From contig NC_134353.1 in the NCBI RefSeq assembly GCF_048569485.1, positions 529,759,008 to 529,823,007 of the forward strand: DNA of 64,000 nucleotides, read 5' to 3'. The position numbers and the translations under genes were made by a program. Position 1 is the first letter of the stretch. Each line of letters begins with the position of its first letter. Below are positions 23,301 to 35,144 of the stretch, in pieces. A model generated the notes under the pieces. That model ran no database searches. It was not told the DNA's origin and saw only the letters and a list, made by a program, of their open reading frames with translations. The DNA is from Anomaloglossus baeobatrachus (lineage: Eukaryota > Chordata > Amphibia > Anura > Aromobatidae).

Positions 23301-25582
23301 ATACCATATGGATTTATTAATGTTTAAGATGCAGGTAAACATGATTGGCAATATAGTAAGGATGGTTGCAATATAGACCACCACCCCCCTGCCAAAACAG
23401 CAATCATGGGAGTTGTGGTTGAGTTTCAGAGGGATGACATGGGACAATACAATCCCAGGTATTTTGTAGTAATATCAGGAGATGTGTATAACTAGGTGGC
23501 ATTAGTGCATAGAGGTGTGCCATTCTAGACATGTCAGTAATTTTCTCCTAGTGTGGCAAGTAGGCCAAATATCACCATATACCTAGTATTTCCCACAAGA
23601 GCTTTGCTAGCTTTTATATACAATGACTGTTGTATTAAATCTAATTTCCTCAGTTGCTCTGGCAAACAACATTGGCTGTATTGGACTGGACAAGATTGAG
23701 GAAAGGTTGCCTATTCTGTATCAGCCTCCTGAAAAGGTAAGCAGATAAAATCATGCAGAGCCTTAAATTTCCCTTCACCTACTGTCAGATTACAGAGGTC
23801 CCATCTTGTATATTTTTAGGTTGTGGCTATTGCCTCAGAAGCAGTTGTTGGTGCCAGAGATGCTGTTATCCATAGTATCACAGGAGTAGTGGATAAAACC
23901 AAGGGAGCTGTGCAGGACAGTGTGGAGATGACTAAGGCTGTTGTAAATGGCGGCATTAATACTGTTCTTGGAAGCTGTGTAGTGAAGATCATGAGCGACC
24001 GTGTGGACTCTGCACTAACTAGGTCTGAATGTCTTCTGGAACAATTCCTGCCACCAACAGATGAAGAACTTGGTAAGCCAAACTGCTTAACTTGTATGCA
24101 CAGAATAAGCCGCATTTGCTGGCGTAGCCAAAATACTAGCTCACCTGGCTTACTTTAAGCAACTGCATTATAGTTCAACTCTGCTGAAGAAGCTAAGGGT
24201 GTCCTGACAAGTAGTAAACCACAAGGTTTATATTGCTGACTCCACAAAGTGTATCCAAGCTGTTAAATATGAGCATAACAAAGTTCTCTTATTATAGCCA
24301 AGGAAGCAACTGAAACAGAAGGCTTTGTGTCCCAAGATAAGCCTGGCTACTATGTGCGCTTGGGATCCCTCTCTACAAAGGCCCGCAAGCGTGTCTACCA
24401 ACAGGCCCTGACTAGGATGAAGGATGCCAAATGCAGGAGTCAGGAAGCCATTGCTCAGCTCCAGAACACACTTGACCTGGTTAGTACATGTACTTGTAAA
24501 CATCGTCACTAACTTTCGTGGAGTGACAAACTTTAATTGAGCCAAAAAGCTATACATTGCAGATTAGATATCTTGCAGTATTTAGGACGAAGCATTGCAA
24601 TACAAGCCTAGATTCACTCATTCATATGTTCAGAAAATCTTTTCCCTGCCACCAGAAGACACCATTTCTACAGGTTGTATTGCAGATCAGCCCCTAATTT
24701 GAATTTTAGAGGCCACCACCATGTACAGGAGTAGCGGGTTCTAGAAATAAAGGACTGTAAAGCCTACAATGCTTTAACCTTATCTCCAGGTATAAAGCAT
24801 CAAATTGGGACTCTCCTACTTTCTGTAGGCATGTACAAAAAGCCTGTCATAGGCAAAGCTCCCTTATTGTTGACATGAAGTACTAATAGGGCTTTACACC
24901 CACATGTACTTCCTGAGGGGGAAAATGCATACTGGTGTAAAACCAGATGTAGTGCATATAATCACACCTGTCTTCCATGAACATAAATAACTTTCTTTTC
25001 AGATTGAATATGCAAGAAAAAACATGAATGGTGCAAATCAGAAGATCCATGATGCTCAAGAGAAGATGTTCAGCAAGTGGGTGGAGTGGACGAAAGGAAC
25101 TGGAGAAGATGCTGGTGGGGAAACTGAGGGTGCAGAGGTAATGACACTCGAGTCTTATGCTAGGCATCATCTGTATACTGGAAATATAACATGTCGTCTT
25201 CTCATTACAGCAAATGGAATCCCGCACACTGACTATTGCCCGTAGTCTCACTCATCACCTGCAAAGCACATGTCTGTCTCTGGTCTCCAGTGTCCAAGGA
25301 CTTCCACAAAATATTCAGAGCAAGGCTCAGAGTATTAGTGCCATGGCTGCAGATATCTATCAAAACTTCCACTCTGCTTCTTCCTTCAGAGAAATATCGG
25401 ACAGCCTCTTAACCGCCACTAAGGACATGTTCACTAAAATAAAGGATGGCATGGATGATGTTATGGACTACTTCATAAACAACACTCCACTAAATTGGCT
25501 GGTAGGTCCATTTTATCCCAAACTGGCAAGTAGCCAACATGGGGAGCAAGAAGATGGGGGAGATTCAGTTAAAGAGGACTAA
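20305..25582 (+). CDS. PLIN2: Perilipin-2-like lipid-droplet coat protein, 7 coding exons, 417 aa
   Basis: Coding exons: 20,305-20,337, 23,019-23,214, 23,654-23,736, 23,820-24,072, 24,298-24,479, 25,003-25,137 and 25,211-25,582. All introns are GT-AG and the phases agree across every junction, giving 1,254 nt with the stop. The protein coats lipid droplets and shields triglyceride from lipolysis. Residues about 12-104 form the PAT domain ([20 protein letters not shown], then [19 protein letters not shown]). Residues about 105-190 hold the amphipathic 11-mer region ([20 protein letters not shown]), which binds the droplet surface. The rest is the C-terminal helical bundle ([51 protein letters not shown]). 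Human PLIN2 has 437 aa. The match to PLIN2 is better than to PLIN3, especially in the PAT domain and the bundle. The N-terminus is a CAG-encoded glutamine run (QQQQQ). The ATG sits in a good context (CAACATGG), four bases into its exon. Confidence 0.9.
21211..21743. mobile_element. T2/Kolobok-type MITE in PLIN2 intron
   Basis: Ends AGGGAACCTGTCACCACTTT and, inverted on the right, AGGGAACCTGTAAACACTTT, flanked on both sides by TTAA (21,207-21,210 and 21,744-21,747). A larger inner palindrome includes two copies of CAGCATTCTAACATGCTGTA. The TTAA target and TTAAAGG start are those of the T2 MITE group known from Xenopus. It has no coding capacity and lies between PLIN2 coding exons 1 and 2. Confidence 0.8.
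21808..21861. repeat. C-rich (CCCCTCCC)n tract in PLIN2 intron
   Basis: About 50 bases of almost only C and T, with eight or more runs of four to seven C. The - strand can form several stacked G-quadruplexes, the + strand an i-motif. Confidence 0.85.
21890..23010 (+). other. PLIN2 intron, remainder
   Basis: A long intronic stretch with no recognised gene. The opening words (CTTGGCTGTTAGGTATACTA) look repeat-derived, and the part to about 22,300 has several inverted TGAGC/GCTCA words, but I cannot name the element. It ends in a pyrimidine tract and the acceptor at 23,017. Confidence 0.4.
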
Positions 25583-25830
25583 AAATGAAGTGCCTAATGG
25601 GCAAATACCACTAAATTACTTGCCTTAGTTTGCATCTTCCACCTTGGTCTATGCCAGTTACTGGTCCTCAGATTGTCAAATGTGAAAGGAGTTGTCTCTA
25701 ACATTGGACTTTTGTCTTACTCTTGGATGTTTTTTGTATCTTCACAAATATGGTATCAATGTTACACTATGTACACTAACTTTATATTGTCTACTTTTGT
25801 ATTAATAAAATGCTGCATTGACTTGTCTGT
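25583..25830 (+). terminator. PLIN2: PLIN2 3' UTR and polyadenylation signal
   Basis: An AATAAA at 25,804-25,809 follows the stop by 222 bases. A TG-rich downstream element (TTGTCTGTCGTGT) begins about 20 bases after it. The 3' UTR would be short, around 240 bases. Confidence 0.75.
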
Positions 25831-25839
25831 CGTGTACAA

Positions 25840-26456
25840 ACATTAGTTGCTCAAATGTAAGATCTGGTTTTAACTTGCACTCATTGTGACTTGACTCCCT
25901 AAAATGGTGCTCCTATAGCAATCTGTGGGTAATAAAACCTAGCGAATGACTAGAGATCTAAACATGGTGGGAGGAATGGGAAATCTTCATACAGGAGCTT
26001 GGAGATCTCCATTTCAGACTCTAAAAGCTTACATCTGAAGCAACCAGGGGATCAAATTTTGTAAAATACCAAAAAAAATAAACTTTGCACCCTTTACACT
26101 TGCAAGAGACTTAGAAATACAATGTCTTTATTTGAATTAGCAGTGTGTAATGTTACTCATGACATGCTACTTTAGCCAGTGAGATTGTAGCTATAGTTTT
26201 AATGACTGAGGGAGGCTTGGTTCCTGAGACCCAACCCCCACACATGGCATGCATGATACTACTCAGAAGTCTGTAGCTCCAGCATGGGCTGTGCAAGCAG
26301 AGCTCAGCAGGCTCAAGTCTACAGGTCCTTCTCTGGATCTGTAAAGACTCTGCATTGAGCCTGTAACCTGCTGTTTCACCACTGGTGATAGGTGTATAAG
26401 GACAGACTCCACTGATACTCAGCAAGCATAACAGGTGATGAACTGTCATTGTTCAC
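25840..26456. other. Downstream flank of PLIN2, no feature recognised
   Basis: AT-rich sequence with an AAAAAAAATAAA word near 26,072. No gene, clear repeat or RNA is seen. Confidence 0.4.
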
Positions 26457-26460
26457 TTAA

Positions 26461-26764
26461 AGGGAATCTGTCAGTGGGTGTTTGCTACCTCATCTGAGAG
26501 CAGCATAATAGAGACCCAAATACTAACATGTCACTTACTGAGCTGTTTATTTTGATTAAAATCTGTTTTCTCTGCTGCAGTTGTACAGAGCTCATAAATA
26601 TACTGGAATACAAGGCAGCATGCCAAATAGTAATCTAATGCTATACTGCTGATCAATGTTATCCAAACTACTCAGCAGTCCAGTAAGTCCTAAACCACTG
26701 GAATCAGGATCGCTGCCCCTACATTATGCTGATCTCAGATCAGGTAACAAAATGATGTTCCCTT
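26461..26764. mobile_element. T2-like MITE, 304 bp
   Basis: TTAA flanks both ends (26,457-26,460 and 26,765-26,768). The left end AGGGAATCTGTCAGTGGG and the right end, inverted AAGGGAACATCATTTTG, are a diverged pair. It is older than the copy at 21,211 judging from the poorer end match. Confidence 0.6.
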
Positions 26765-26958
26765 TTAACATTTGCCTGGTTATAAGGGAAGATCTCCCCT
26801 TTGTCCATACTCGTAGAGAGTAAGTTTATAGCATGTCTTCCAAATGACATCCTAGCTTGCATGCAAAGCCATAAGTGTAAATATCTTTTCATAAATATTA
26901 ATACTTTACCAAAAGTGAATTGTGCAGTCCTTTCATATACTGCATCTCTTAAATTTAA

Positions 26959-27303
26959 AGAGAACCTGTCAGGTGCAATATGCACCCATAAGCATAATGC
27001 TAATGAATGTGCAGTGTCAGAGGATGATTTCACTCACCTCTGTTGCCATTGTCACTGGACCCTGGAGTTTGGGTCATGCGCATTACTTCAGTTTGAAGCC
27101 AGGACACGTACACCTGGCTTCATAGTGCGCATGACTGGAACTCCGGGCTCATGCGCATGCAGCGGCAGAGAGGTGAGTGAGATCATGCTGTGACACTGGA
27201 CATTCAGGGTCGAACTAACATGCTAATGGAGCAGATAAGCCATGGGAACTAACTTCCAGGGGACTAGTGCCCTTGCTCATTAGCATAGGATTTCTAAAGA
27301 TTT
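26959..27303. mobile_element. T2-like MITE fragment
   Basis: The left end follows TTAA (26,955-26,958) and reads AGAGAACCTGTCAGGTGCAA, then a palindrome with GCACCC. CATTAGCATA appears once and inverted words for it occur upstream. The right terminus is missing; the DIRS element begins where it would be expected. Confidence 0.5.
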
Positions 27304-29279
27304 TATTTTTCCAGCACCCATGATGGCACCACAAGAGAGGGGATCCACCCTTCAAGGACAAGAAACTTCCAGAATAAAAAGGGGCGGCACCTCTCCTCGC
27401 ATCAGTTGGTTTCCTGTCCTTGAACAGGGATTCACTAGATCCAGGATGGTCTTGATGGACCGAAGATTGAAGTCCAGCGCCCGGCCGTCTCTAGCAGCGG
27501 CACGTGTCCTGCTGTGATCGGCCGAGGTGCTGTGGAGCTGCCGCAATGAACCCACGGGGGTCAGGCCTGCGTGCGGCACACCATACTCCAGTGACGCCAG
27601 GACGGATTCCAGGCGTGGGGACATGGTGTGGAGCCTGCGAGGACCAGGTAAGGGCCAGTCGGCCGCAGTGCTCTCCCGCCGCAGCAAGCCCACGGGGGTT
27701 CTGTCTGCGCGGGGGTCCGTCGTCTCTCACACTCACTCCTTACCATGTAGCGCCAGGGGTCAGGATGGAGGTGGCTGCTGCTGCGCTTCCCTGCGGTGGC
27801 ATCCTCACGGCTGCAGGCACTGGCGCTTCCGGGTATCAGAGCGCCATGTTGTGTGTGGCAGGCGGGGGTGTCCAGGCAGTGCGCATATGCAGTGTGTTGG
27901 ACGCGAAGTGGGACGTCATCTCCCGGAAATAGAAGGGAGGGGTTGCCAGTTTTTTGTTTTTTTTTTTTAAAGAGCGGCAATCTTCCTCAATGGTGTCGAT
28001 GCTCAGTACCATGGCTGACAAGCGGTCGGCTGTGTCTCCTTTGCCTCCCTCCTCTCCAAAGCCTCCCTCTGATCCATATACTGCCTCCCAGAAGCGGTAG
28101 CAGAGAGATCACCGGCTCTGGAGCCAAGTGTGGGATGACTGAGGATCGGTCCTGCAAGCGGAAGGACCCTGGCACCCTTGACAGAAAAAGACCCTCTAAA
28201 GGAGAGAAGTCAGATGATGTCCCTGCTGACCCAGTATAGCATCTGTGGGTGAGTGATGGCTTGTGATTCCCGCTTCTAAACGACAGTTGTCTTCTCTGTG
28301 TTTTTCCTAGGATCCTGATAGACCTAAGAAATGTCAATCCAAGTCTAGGCATAATGAACATGCCTTGTGCAGTAAGGAATTAGCCGGTTCCTGGACTAAG
28401 AGGCTGTGCAGGGGCTGCATTCAGCAGACTGTCAGAGGAACAGCTGGGATTTACCTCCGATCTCCGTTCCATCATACGGGAAGAGGTCAGGGATTCCCTC
28501 AAATCCCTGTCTGGGGCGCAGAGCGCTGGGGCTTCTAAACCCCCTTTGCTTACCCACGAGGACTCTGATGGGGAATGTGATTCCCCTGGCTCTACTTCCC
28601 GCTCCTGTTCAGATAGCGACTCAGGAGGTCAACAGTGCTTCCCGATCGAAAATATGAAGAAATTGGTAAAGGCGGTACGAACCACTATGGGCATCCCAGA
28701 TGAGAAACCTGAAAAATCTATTCAGGATCGGATGTTCGGGGGCATGGAGCAGAAAAAATGGCGCTCCTTCCCAGTGGTGAATAGAGTACAAGATTTAGTT
28801 ACCAGGGAATGGAAGAAGCCTGATAAGCGTTCCCTTCCAGGCGCCTTTAAGAGGAAATATCCGTTTGAGGAGGCCTCCTGCTCCACCTGGGATAAGGCTC
28901 CAAAATTGGATGTTGCGGTCGCCAAGGTGTCTAGAAAATTTGCCTTACCATTTGAGGACATGGGTTCATTGAAAGACCCGTTGGATAAAAAGGCGGATCA
29001 TTTCCTGAAGAATACCTGGGAAGCTTTTGCTGGAGGACTGAGACCCGCCATTGCTGCTACATGTACGGCTAGATCCCTGACTATATGAATAGATGAACTG
29101 GAAGACCAGCTTAGATTAAGGACACCTAAGGAAGAGATTGCTTTCTCCCTCTCCAAATTGCGAGGAGCGGCGGCCTTCCTTGCGGACGCCTCGGCGAGCT
29201 CCACTAAGTCGGCGTCCCTCTCCAATGCGGCTAGAAGAGCTCTTTGGTTGAAATGCTGGCTGGGGGATATGCAAACTAA

Positions 29280-29871
29280 GGCGGGCTTTGCACGTTGCGA
29301 CATCGCAGGCCGATGCTGCGATGTCGCACGCGATAGTGCCCGCCCCCGTCGCAGGTACGATATCGTGTGATAGCTGGCGTAGCGAAAACTATCGCTACGC
29401 CAGCTTCACACGCGCTCACCTGCCCTGCGACCGTCGCTCTGGCCGGCGACTCGCCTCCTTCCTAAGGGGGCGGGTCGTGCGGCGTCACAGCGACGTCACA
29501 CGGCAGGCGGCCAATAGGAGCGGAGGGGCGGAGATGAGCAGGATGTAAACATCCTGCCCAGCTCCTTCCTTCCGCATATCCTACGGAAGCCGCAGTGACG
29601 CCGGTAGGAGATGTTCCTCGCTCCTGCGGCTTCACACACAGCGATGTGTGCTGCCGCAGGAGCGAGGAACAACATCGCACCTGTCGCTGCACCGGCATTA
29701 TGGAAATGTCGGAGGCTGCAGCGATGATACGATTACGACGATTTTGCGTTCGTTAATCGTATCATCCAGGCTTTACACACTACGATATCGCATGCGATGC
29801 CGGATGTGCGTCACTTTCAATTTGACCCCACCGACATCGCACCTGCGATGTCGTAGTGTGCAAAGCCGCCC
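29280..29871. mobile_element. MITE, copy 2 of the 592-bp TAA-target family, inside DIRS
   Basis: Same length and ends as the copy at 4,364-4,955 (GGCGGGCTTTGCACGTTGCG; right end inverted GGCGGCTTTGCACACTACGA). TAA flanks both sides (29,277-29,279 and 29,872-29,874). The internal palindrome CTGGCGTAGCGAAAACTATC with its inverse CGCTACGCCAG is shared with copy 1. The insertion is younger than the host element. Confidence 0.85.
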
Positions 29872-31796
29872 TAAGTCTAAACTTTGCAATATCCCTTGTG
29901 AGGGGGAGTATCTGTTTGGGCCGGTCCTGGATGACATCCTGGAGAAGGTTAGCGACAAGAAAAGTGGCTTTCCCTTTCCGTCATCAAGGCGGTCCTTTCG
30001 GAAGAAGCCAGTTCGCCGGAATACCCAGCCAAGGGATCGGAATACCTGGTCCGATAGAAAGAAACCGGGAAAGGGGTTCATGTTCAAGGGGCCCTCAAAA
30101 GATCAGCATAAGTCATCCAAGTGACTCGCTTTTCCAGGTCGGAGGGAGACTCTCTCAGTTCCTTCCGGCTTGGGAAAGGATTTCATCCAGTTCATGGATC
30201 CTGGGCCTCCGGCTCCCCTTCCATCACCCTCCTCCTCAACGACTCCTGGTTACCCCTCTACGTCGTTCTCCTGCGGAACAGCTGGCTTTGGAAGCAGAGA
30301 TCCAACACCTCCTCTTCAAGGAGGTTCTGATGCAAGTTCCCACACAAGAACAAGGGGACGGATTCCACTCCACCCTCTTTCTGGTGAGAAAGCCCGACGG
30401 GTCCTATCGCACCATCATAAACCTGAAAACCCTCAACCAGTTCCTTCACATCGACAGCTTCAAGATGGAGTCCGTGAGGTCCATTGTGAAATATCTGTAT
30501 CCCCAATGTCACATGGCAGTCATAGACTTAAGCGATGCATACTATCATGTCCCGATCCACTCTCTCTTCCAATGCTTCCTCAGAGTAGCCATACACATGG
30601 GCAGTCGGGTCTGCCATTTTCAATACAAAGCTCTCCCCTTCGGTCTGGCCATCGCCCCAAGAATATTTACAAAGCTAATATTGGAAGTATCCGCATATCT
30701 GCGTCAGAGGGAAGTCCTTCTAATTCCTTATCTGGACGACTTCTTGATTGTGGGCACCTCAGCCTGCCATTGTGCAGCTCTTCTGCGGCAGGTGCAAGCC
30801 TCCCTGTGGGAGTTGGGCTGGTTGATCAACACAGAAAAGTCCAGGTTAATCCCATCCAAGGTTCAGCTGTTTCTGGGACTCACTTGAGACTCAAACACTC
30901 AGATGTGTCATCTACCACACTCCAAGGTGGAAGCCCTCCAGTCCCAGATAGACCGGACTCTGCGGTGTAAGTGCATGTCTCTCAGGGGTGCAATGTCCCT
31001 TCTGGGCTCCCTCACTTCGGCCATCCCGGCTGTCCGATGGGCTCAGTCACACACCCGGGTCCGGCAGTGGAACGTCTTGCAGCATCAGACCACTCATGGG
31101 GATCATCTGGACAGTCTCATAGTTCTCGGCCTCACACGCTCCAGTCCCTCTATTGGTGGTTGGATCCTGTCAACTTGGAAAGGGGGGTGCCTTGGCTGGT
31201 ACGAGAGCCAGTGGTGTGGTGACCACCGATGCCAGCCTCTACGGTTGGGGTGCACATTTGGACACTCAGTTCATTCAGGGGCGATGGTCTGGAGGAGAAG
31301 CTCAAAGTTCCTTGAATACAAGGGAATTGCTGGCGGTGGAAAAGGTGTTAGGTCGTTTCCTCCCATCATTGATGGGTCGCCCTGTGAAAATCTTGATAGA
31401 CAACCAGGCGACAGTGGCGTATCTCAACCACCAGGGGGGTACTCGCTCCAGGCATCTTATGTCCATCACAAGCAGAATCATGTCTCTGGCAGAGGCTCAC
31501 CTAGGCTCCCTATCGGCAGTGCACATCCGAGGGAAGGAGAACATTATGGCGGATTTTCTCAGTCACAACCGGTTTCACCAAGGCGAATAATCTTTAAATC
31601 AGTCCGCTTTCACCAGGATAATGTGACGCCCCGGAGATGTGGGGGGTACCCGAGATAGATCTATTTGGGACCAGAACCAACAGGAAGGTTGGTTGAAGGT
31701 ATTGCCTTGATTTGCCATTCACCGACATCACCTTTGGGAGACGCGTTCTGCAGACTGTTGTCCCTCCCTAAGTCTTCCTCTATGTAATTCTCTCGT

Positions 31797-31874
31797 GGTG
31801 CCGTCATGGGTACTGGAAAAAATAAGTAATTACTTACCGGTAATGTGTTTTTTCTGAACCCATGACGGCACCCT
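31797..31874. repeat. DIRS internal complementary region
   Basis: GGTGCCGTCATGGGT and, 45 bases on, its inverse ACCCATGACGGCACC flank the sequence TTACTTACCGGTAAT. The same words occur at the left end of the element in inverse. In DIRS elements this region is used to close the circular intermediate. Confidence 0.75.
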
Positions 31875-32043
31875 TACATTCCCTCCCTGCACTTAGGTGT
31901 TGATAGTTTACTTCCTTTTTCGCTCCTCTCCACTGGGCAGTTACGGTGGCGGGGTATGTCGTAATGATGTTCCTTTTTTCGGAGGTCCTGTCATGCTCGG
32001 TAATCAACTGATGCGGGGAGAGGTGCCGCCCCTTTTTTTTCTG

Positions 32044-32600
32044 TAAATATAAAAATAGTAACAAAAAGAGGATAATATCCTCCAAAAGTTACTATTACTC
32101 ACAGCAAGTTGGGCTGTAGTGTGTACATCGCCCAGGCCAAAAACTAGTGCTCTACCAGGATACAGCTAAACCCCCACTAAAGTGGAAGCATCACAGGTGC
32201 AGGAGAAGCAAATCACACACACACCTTCATGAAATGGAGGGGGGAGAATGCTAGACGATAAAACTGCACACTAGTGGCTTGCATAGAGCGCTGTACACAC
32301 ATGCAGATAACACAGTCACAAACCCGCAGCCTATTAGGTGATGCCCATACTATTAGATCAGGCGGGCTGGCAAGCCACACCCCACCTGTGTATCACGAAC
32401 GGACAGACACTCTACAATGCAAGGCCCAACAGAAAGGGACCTGGCTGTATCCTGTACAAACAAAAAAATATGAGGTTTTTGTTGGTATTTATGTGCATAA
32501 AACGTAAGCCTACAACCCTTGTCACGGGACCTCATGCTTGTAGGTCCCTACACTAAATATAAAAATAGCAACAAAAAGAGGATAAACTACAGGTAATTAC
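32044..32600. repeat. Direct repeat pair spaced 508 bp
   Basis: TAAATATAAAAATAG(T/C)AACAAAAAGAGGATAA occurs at 32,044-32,076 and again at 32,552-32,584. The 470 bases between (with CACAGCAAGTTGGGCTGTAG and CACACCCCACCTGTGTATCA) hold no recognised gene. It could be the remains of a tandem repeat with a ~508-bp period. Confidence 0.5.
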
Positions 32601-33331
32601 GAGTGGGATGTAATACTGAGTAAACATGCAGTAACTACAACAAAAATTCAATATTGGCAATTTATTTTCTTAGCATTTTCTGTGACCCATAGCATATTTT
32701 TTTTTGATGGGTCAAAGTGAGGTCTTGTGTTTTGCCCGGCGAACTAAAATTTCCTTAAATCCATTCTCCCCTCCCCCCCTTTTTTTTTTTTTTTAAAAAA
32801 AGGAAACCTGTCAGCTGAAAAATGCTGCCCAAAGCTTGCGCAGCATGGATCAGCCACTGGCTATATGATCACAGCCATGTATGTTTAACTCTTAAACACT
32901 GCGTCGTTTCAGAGAAAAACATACTTTGAATAGCTGCCTGGAATCGAGCCGCCCTATTGTCTAAACATACAGGCGGGTCGCCGGCGGCTTCTCCCCACCC
33001 GCTGACAGTGACTGACAGCATATAGGCATTGACTTTTCAGTCACTGTCAGTGGGCAGGAAGAAGCTGCTGGAGACCCATTATGGCTTTGGGAAGCTGAGG
33101 AAAAAAAAGTCATTTTCCGAGACCAGTAACATTTTTTGTTTGTGTGAGGGTTTATTTTTTGTGAGACACAGTTTTTATTCATACCATTTTGGGATAGATC
33201 TGACATTTTGATCACCTGAAGCAATGTTTTTTGTGGTATTGCAGCGACCCTAAAAAAACAATAGAATCTTTGTGTTCTAGAATTTTTTTACATGTTCATC
33301 GGACTTTTCCGAACATGGCGATACCAAATCT

Positions 33332-33376
<45 letters not shown>

Positions 33377-33572
33377 TTTTATTTTTCTAATTTTTAATTT
33401 TCATTTTTGTTTTGTTAACGGGGGAAGGGAAAGTAGGTGATTAGAGCTTGATGATTTCCTTTTCATATACCTTTTTTTTTTTAAATGTAACTGTAGATCC
33501 CTCTTAGGGGACTATAATTTGAAATCGTGTGTTCGCATGTGCTATATACAGCAATGCCATAGCATTGCTATA
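32601..33572. other. AT-rich repeat-derived stretch with (AT)n run
   Basis: No gene is seen. Around 32,800 an AGGAAACCTGTCAGCTGAAA word looks like a T2-type terminus. A pure (AT)n run lies at 33,333-33,372. GAACATGGCGATACCAAATC at 33,312 recalls CAATACCACATTTATATAGT at 12,325, so the two regions may share an old element. Confidence 0.4.
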
Positions 33573-33574
33573 TA

Positions 33575-35137
33575 CAGCTCTGGCAAAAATTAAGAGACCA
33601 CTTCCAAATTTTCAGTTTTTATGATTTTTCTCTTTATAGGTATACATTTGAGTAAAATGTCAGTAGTTTATAGAATAAAAGAACAATTTACAACATGTCT
33701 CCAAATTTCCAAGCAAACAAATTTCTATTTATTTTCTGAAAATGAGAAATGGTCAAAATAACAAAAAATGCATTGCTTTCAGACCTCAAATAATGCAATG
33801 AAAACAAGTTCATAATCATTTAGAAACAACAATACTAAAAATGTTTTGACTCAGGAAGAGTTCAGAAGTCAATATTTTGTGGAATAACCATGATTTTTAA
33901 TCACAGCTTTCTTGGCATACTTTCCACCAGTCTTTCACATTACTTTTGGGTGACCTTATGCCACTCCTCGCGCAAAAATGTAAGCAGTTTTTCTTTGTTT
34001 GGTGACTTGTGACTATCCATCTTCCGCTTGATTACATTCCAGAGGTTTTCAATGGCATTGAGATCTGAAGATTGGGCTGGCCATGACAGGGTTTTGATGT
34101 GGTGGTCCTTCAGCCACACATTGACCTAGCTGTGTGGCATGGCGCATTGTCCTGCTGGAAAAAACAGTCCTCAGAGTTGGGGAACATTGCCTGACCAGAA
34201 GGAAGTAACTGTTTCAAGATAACCTTGTATGCAGCTTGATTCATACGTCCTTCGCAAAAATGTTTGTTGAATTTTCTTTACCTAATTTTCAGCTTTGCCC
34301 AACACCTGGTCATCTAATGGTTAAACGGAGACCTGGATATGCGTACAAGCCACAGTGTTTTGCACCCACTGTGAAATGTGGTGGAGGATCAGTGAAGATC
34401 TGGGAATGCTTCAGCAAGGCTGGAATTGGGCAGCTTAAACTTTGCGAAGGATGTATGAATCAAGCCGTATACAAGGTTATCCCGGAAAAACAGGTGCTTG
34501 CTTCTGCTCAGGCAATGTTCCCCAACTCTGAGGACTGTTTTTTCCAGCAGGACAATGCGCCATGCCAAACAGCTAGGTCAAGCAATGTGTGGATGAAGGA
34601 CCACCACATCAAAACCCTGTCATGGCCAGCCCAATCTCCAGACTTCAACCCCATTGAAAACCTCTGAAATGAAATCAAGAGGAAGATGAATAGTCACAAG
34701 CCATCAAACAAAGAAGAACTGCTTACATTTTTGCACCAGGAGTGGCATAAGGTCACCCAAAAGCAGTGTGAAAGACTGGTAGAAAGCATGCCAAGACACA
34801 TGAAAGCTGTGATTAAAAAATCATGGTTATTCCACAAAATATTGATTTCTGATCTCTTCCTGAGTTAAAACATTAGTATTGTTGTTTCTAAATGATTATG
34901 AACTTGTTTTCTTTGCATTATTTGAGGTCTGAAAGCAATGCATTTTTTTGTTATTTTGACCATTTCACATTTTCAGAAAATAAATACAAAATTTTTTGCT
35001 TGGAAATTCGGAGACATGTTGTCAGTAGTTTATAGAATAAAAGAACAATTTACATGTTAGTCAAAAATATACCTATAAAGAGAAAAATCAGAAAAACTGA
35101 CAATTTGGAAGTGGTCTCTTAATTTTTGTCAGAGCTG
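33575..35137. mobile_element. Tc1 derivative folded as a giant inverted repeat
   Basis: Ends CAGCTCTGGCAAAAATTAAG and the inverse CAGCTCTGACAAAAATTAAG on the right, with TA on both sides (33,573-33,574 and 35,138-35,139). The left ~685 bases (33,575-34,260) are the inverse of the right ~700 bases (34,440-35,137), with an unpaired centre of about 180 bases. The right arm encodes the C-terminal half of a Tc1 transposase; the left arm is the same half in reverse, so the N-terminal half is absent. Arms differ by roughly 5-8 per cent by eye. It cannot make transposase but keeps both transposon ends. Confidence 0.88.
34236..34862 (+). pseudogene. C-terminal half of Tc1 transposase (right arm and centre)
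   Basis: Translation gives GYAYKPQCFAPTVKCGGGSV, then FFQQDNAPCQTAR (second catalytic D), SPDFNPIENL (catalytic E, 34-residue spacing) and SMPRHMKAVIKKSW near the end. A stop follows PIENL at about 34,665, and the frame resumes after it. The helix-turn-helix half and the first catalytic D are missing. The reading begins within the loop, so no native start exists. Confidence 0.8.
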
Positions 35138-35144
35138 TATAGTA

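Larger units (their letters stand above)
27304..32045 (+). mobile_element. DIRS-type retroelement fossil, copy 1
   Basis: Parts in order: a terminal repeat starting near TTCCAGCACCCATGATGG; a gag-like region (about 28,546-29,088); a MITE insertion (29,280-29,871); reverse transcriptase (about 30,350-30,890, with PYLDDFLIVG at its active site and ALPFGLAIAPRIFTK); RNase H (about 31,220-31,590, TTDASLYGWGAH and ILIDNQATVAYLNHQGG); then an internal complementary region (31,797-31,874) and an inverted terminal repeat to about 32,045. No tyrosine recombinase part was recognised. The order, the inverted ends and the complementary region are diagnostic of DIRS. It is broken in several places and predates the nested MITE. 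Confidence 0.88.

Noticed and set aside
20305-25582. PLIN3 rather than PLIN2
   Set aside because: The PAT domain and the bundle ([29 protein letters not shown]) resemble PLIN2 more than PLIN3, whose equivalent reads NTPVTWLVGPF. A phylogeny would settle this.
27504-28239. Overlapping open frames of 110-147 codons upstream of the DIRS gag-like part
   Set aside because: Several frames are open at once because the DNA is GC-rich leader sequence; none resembles a known family.
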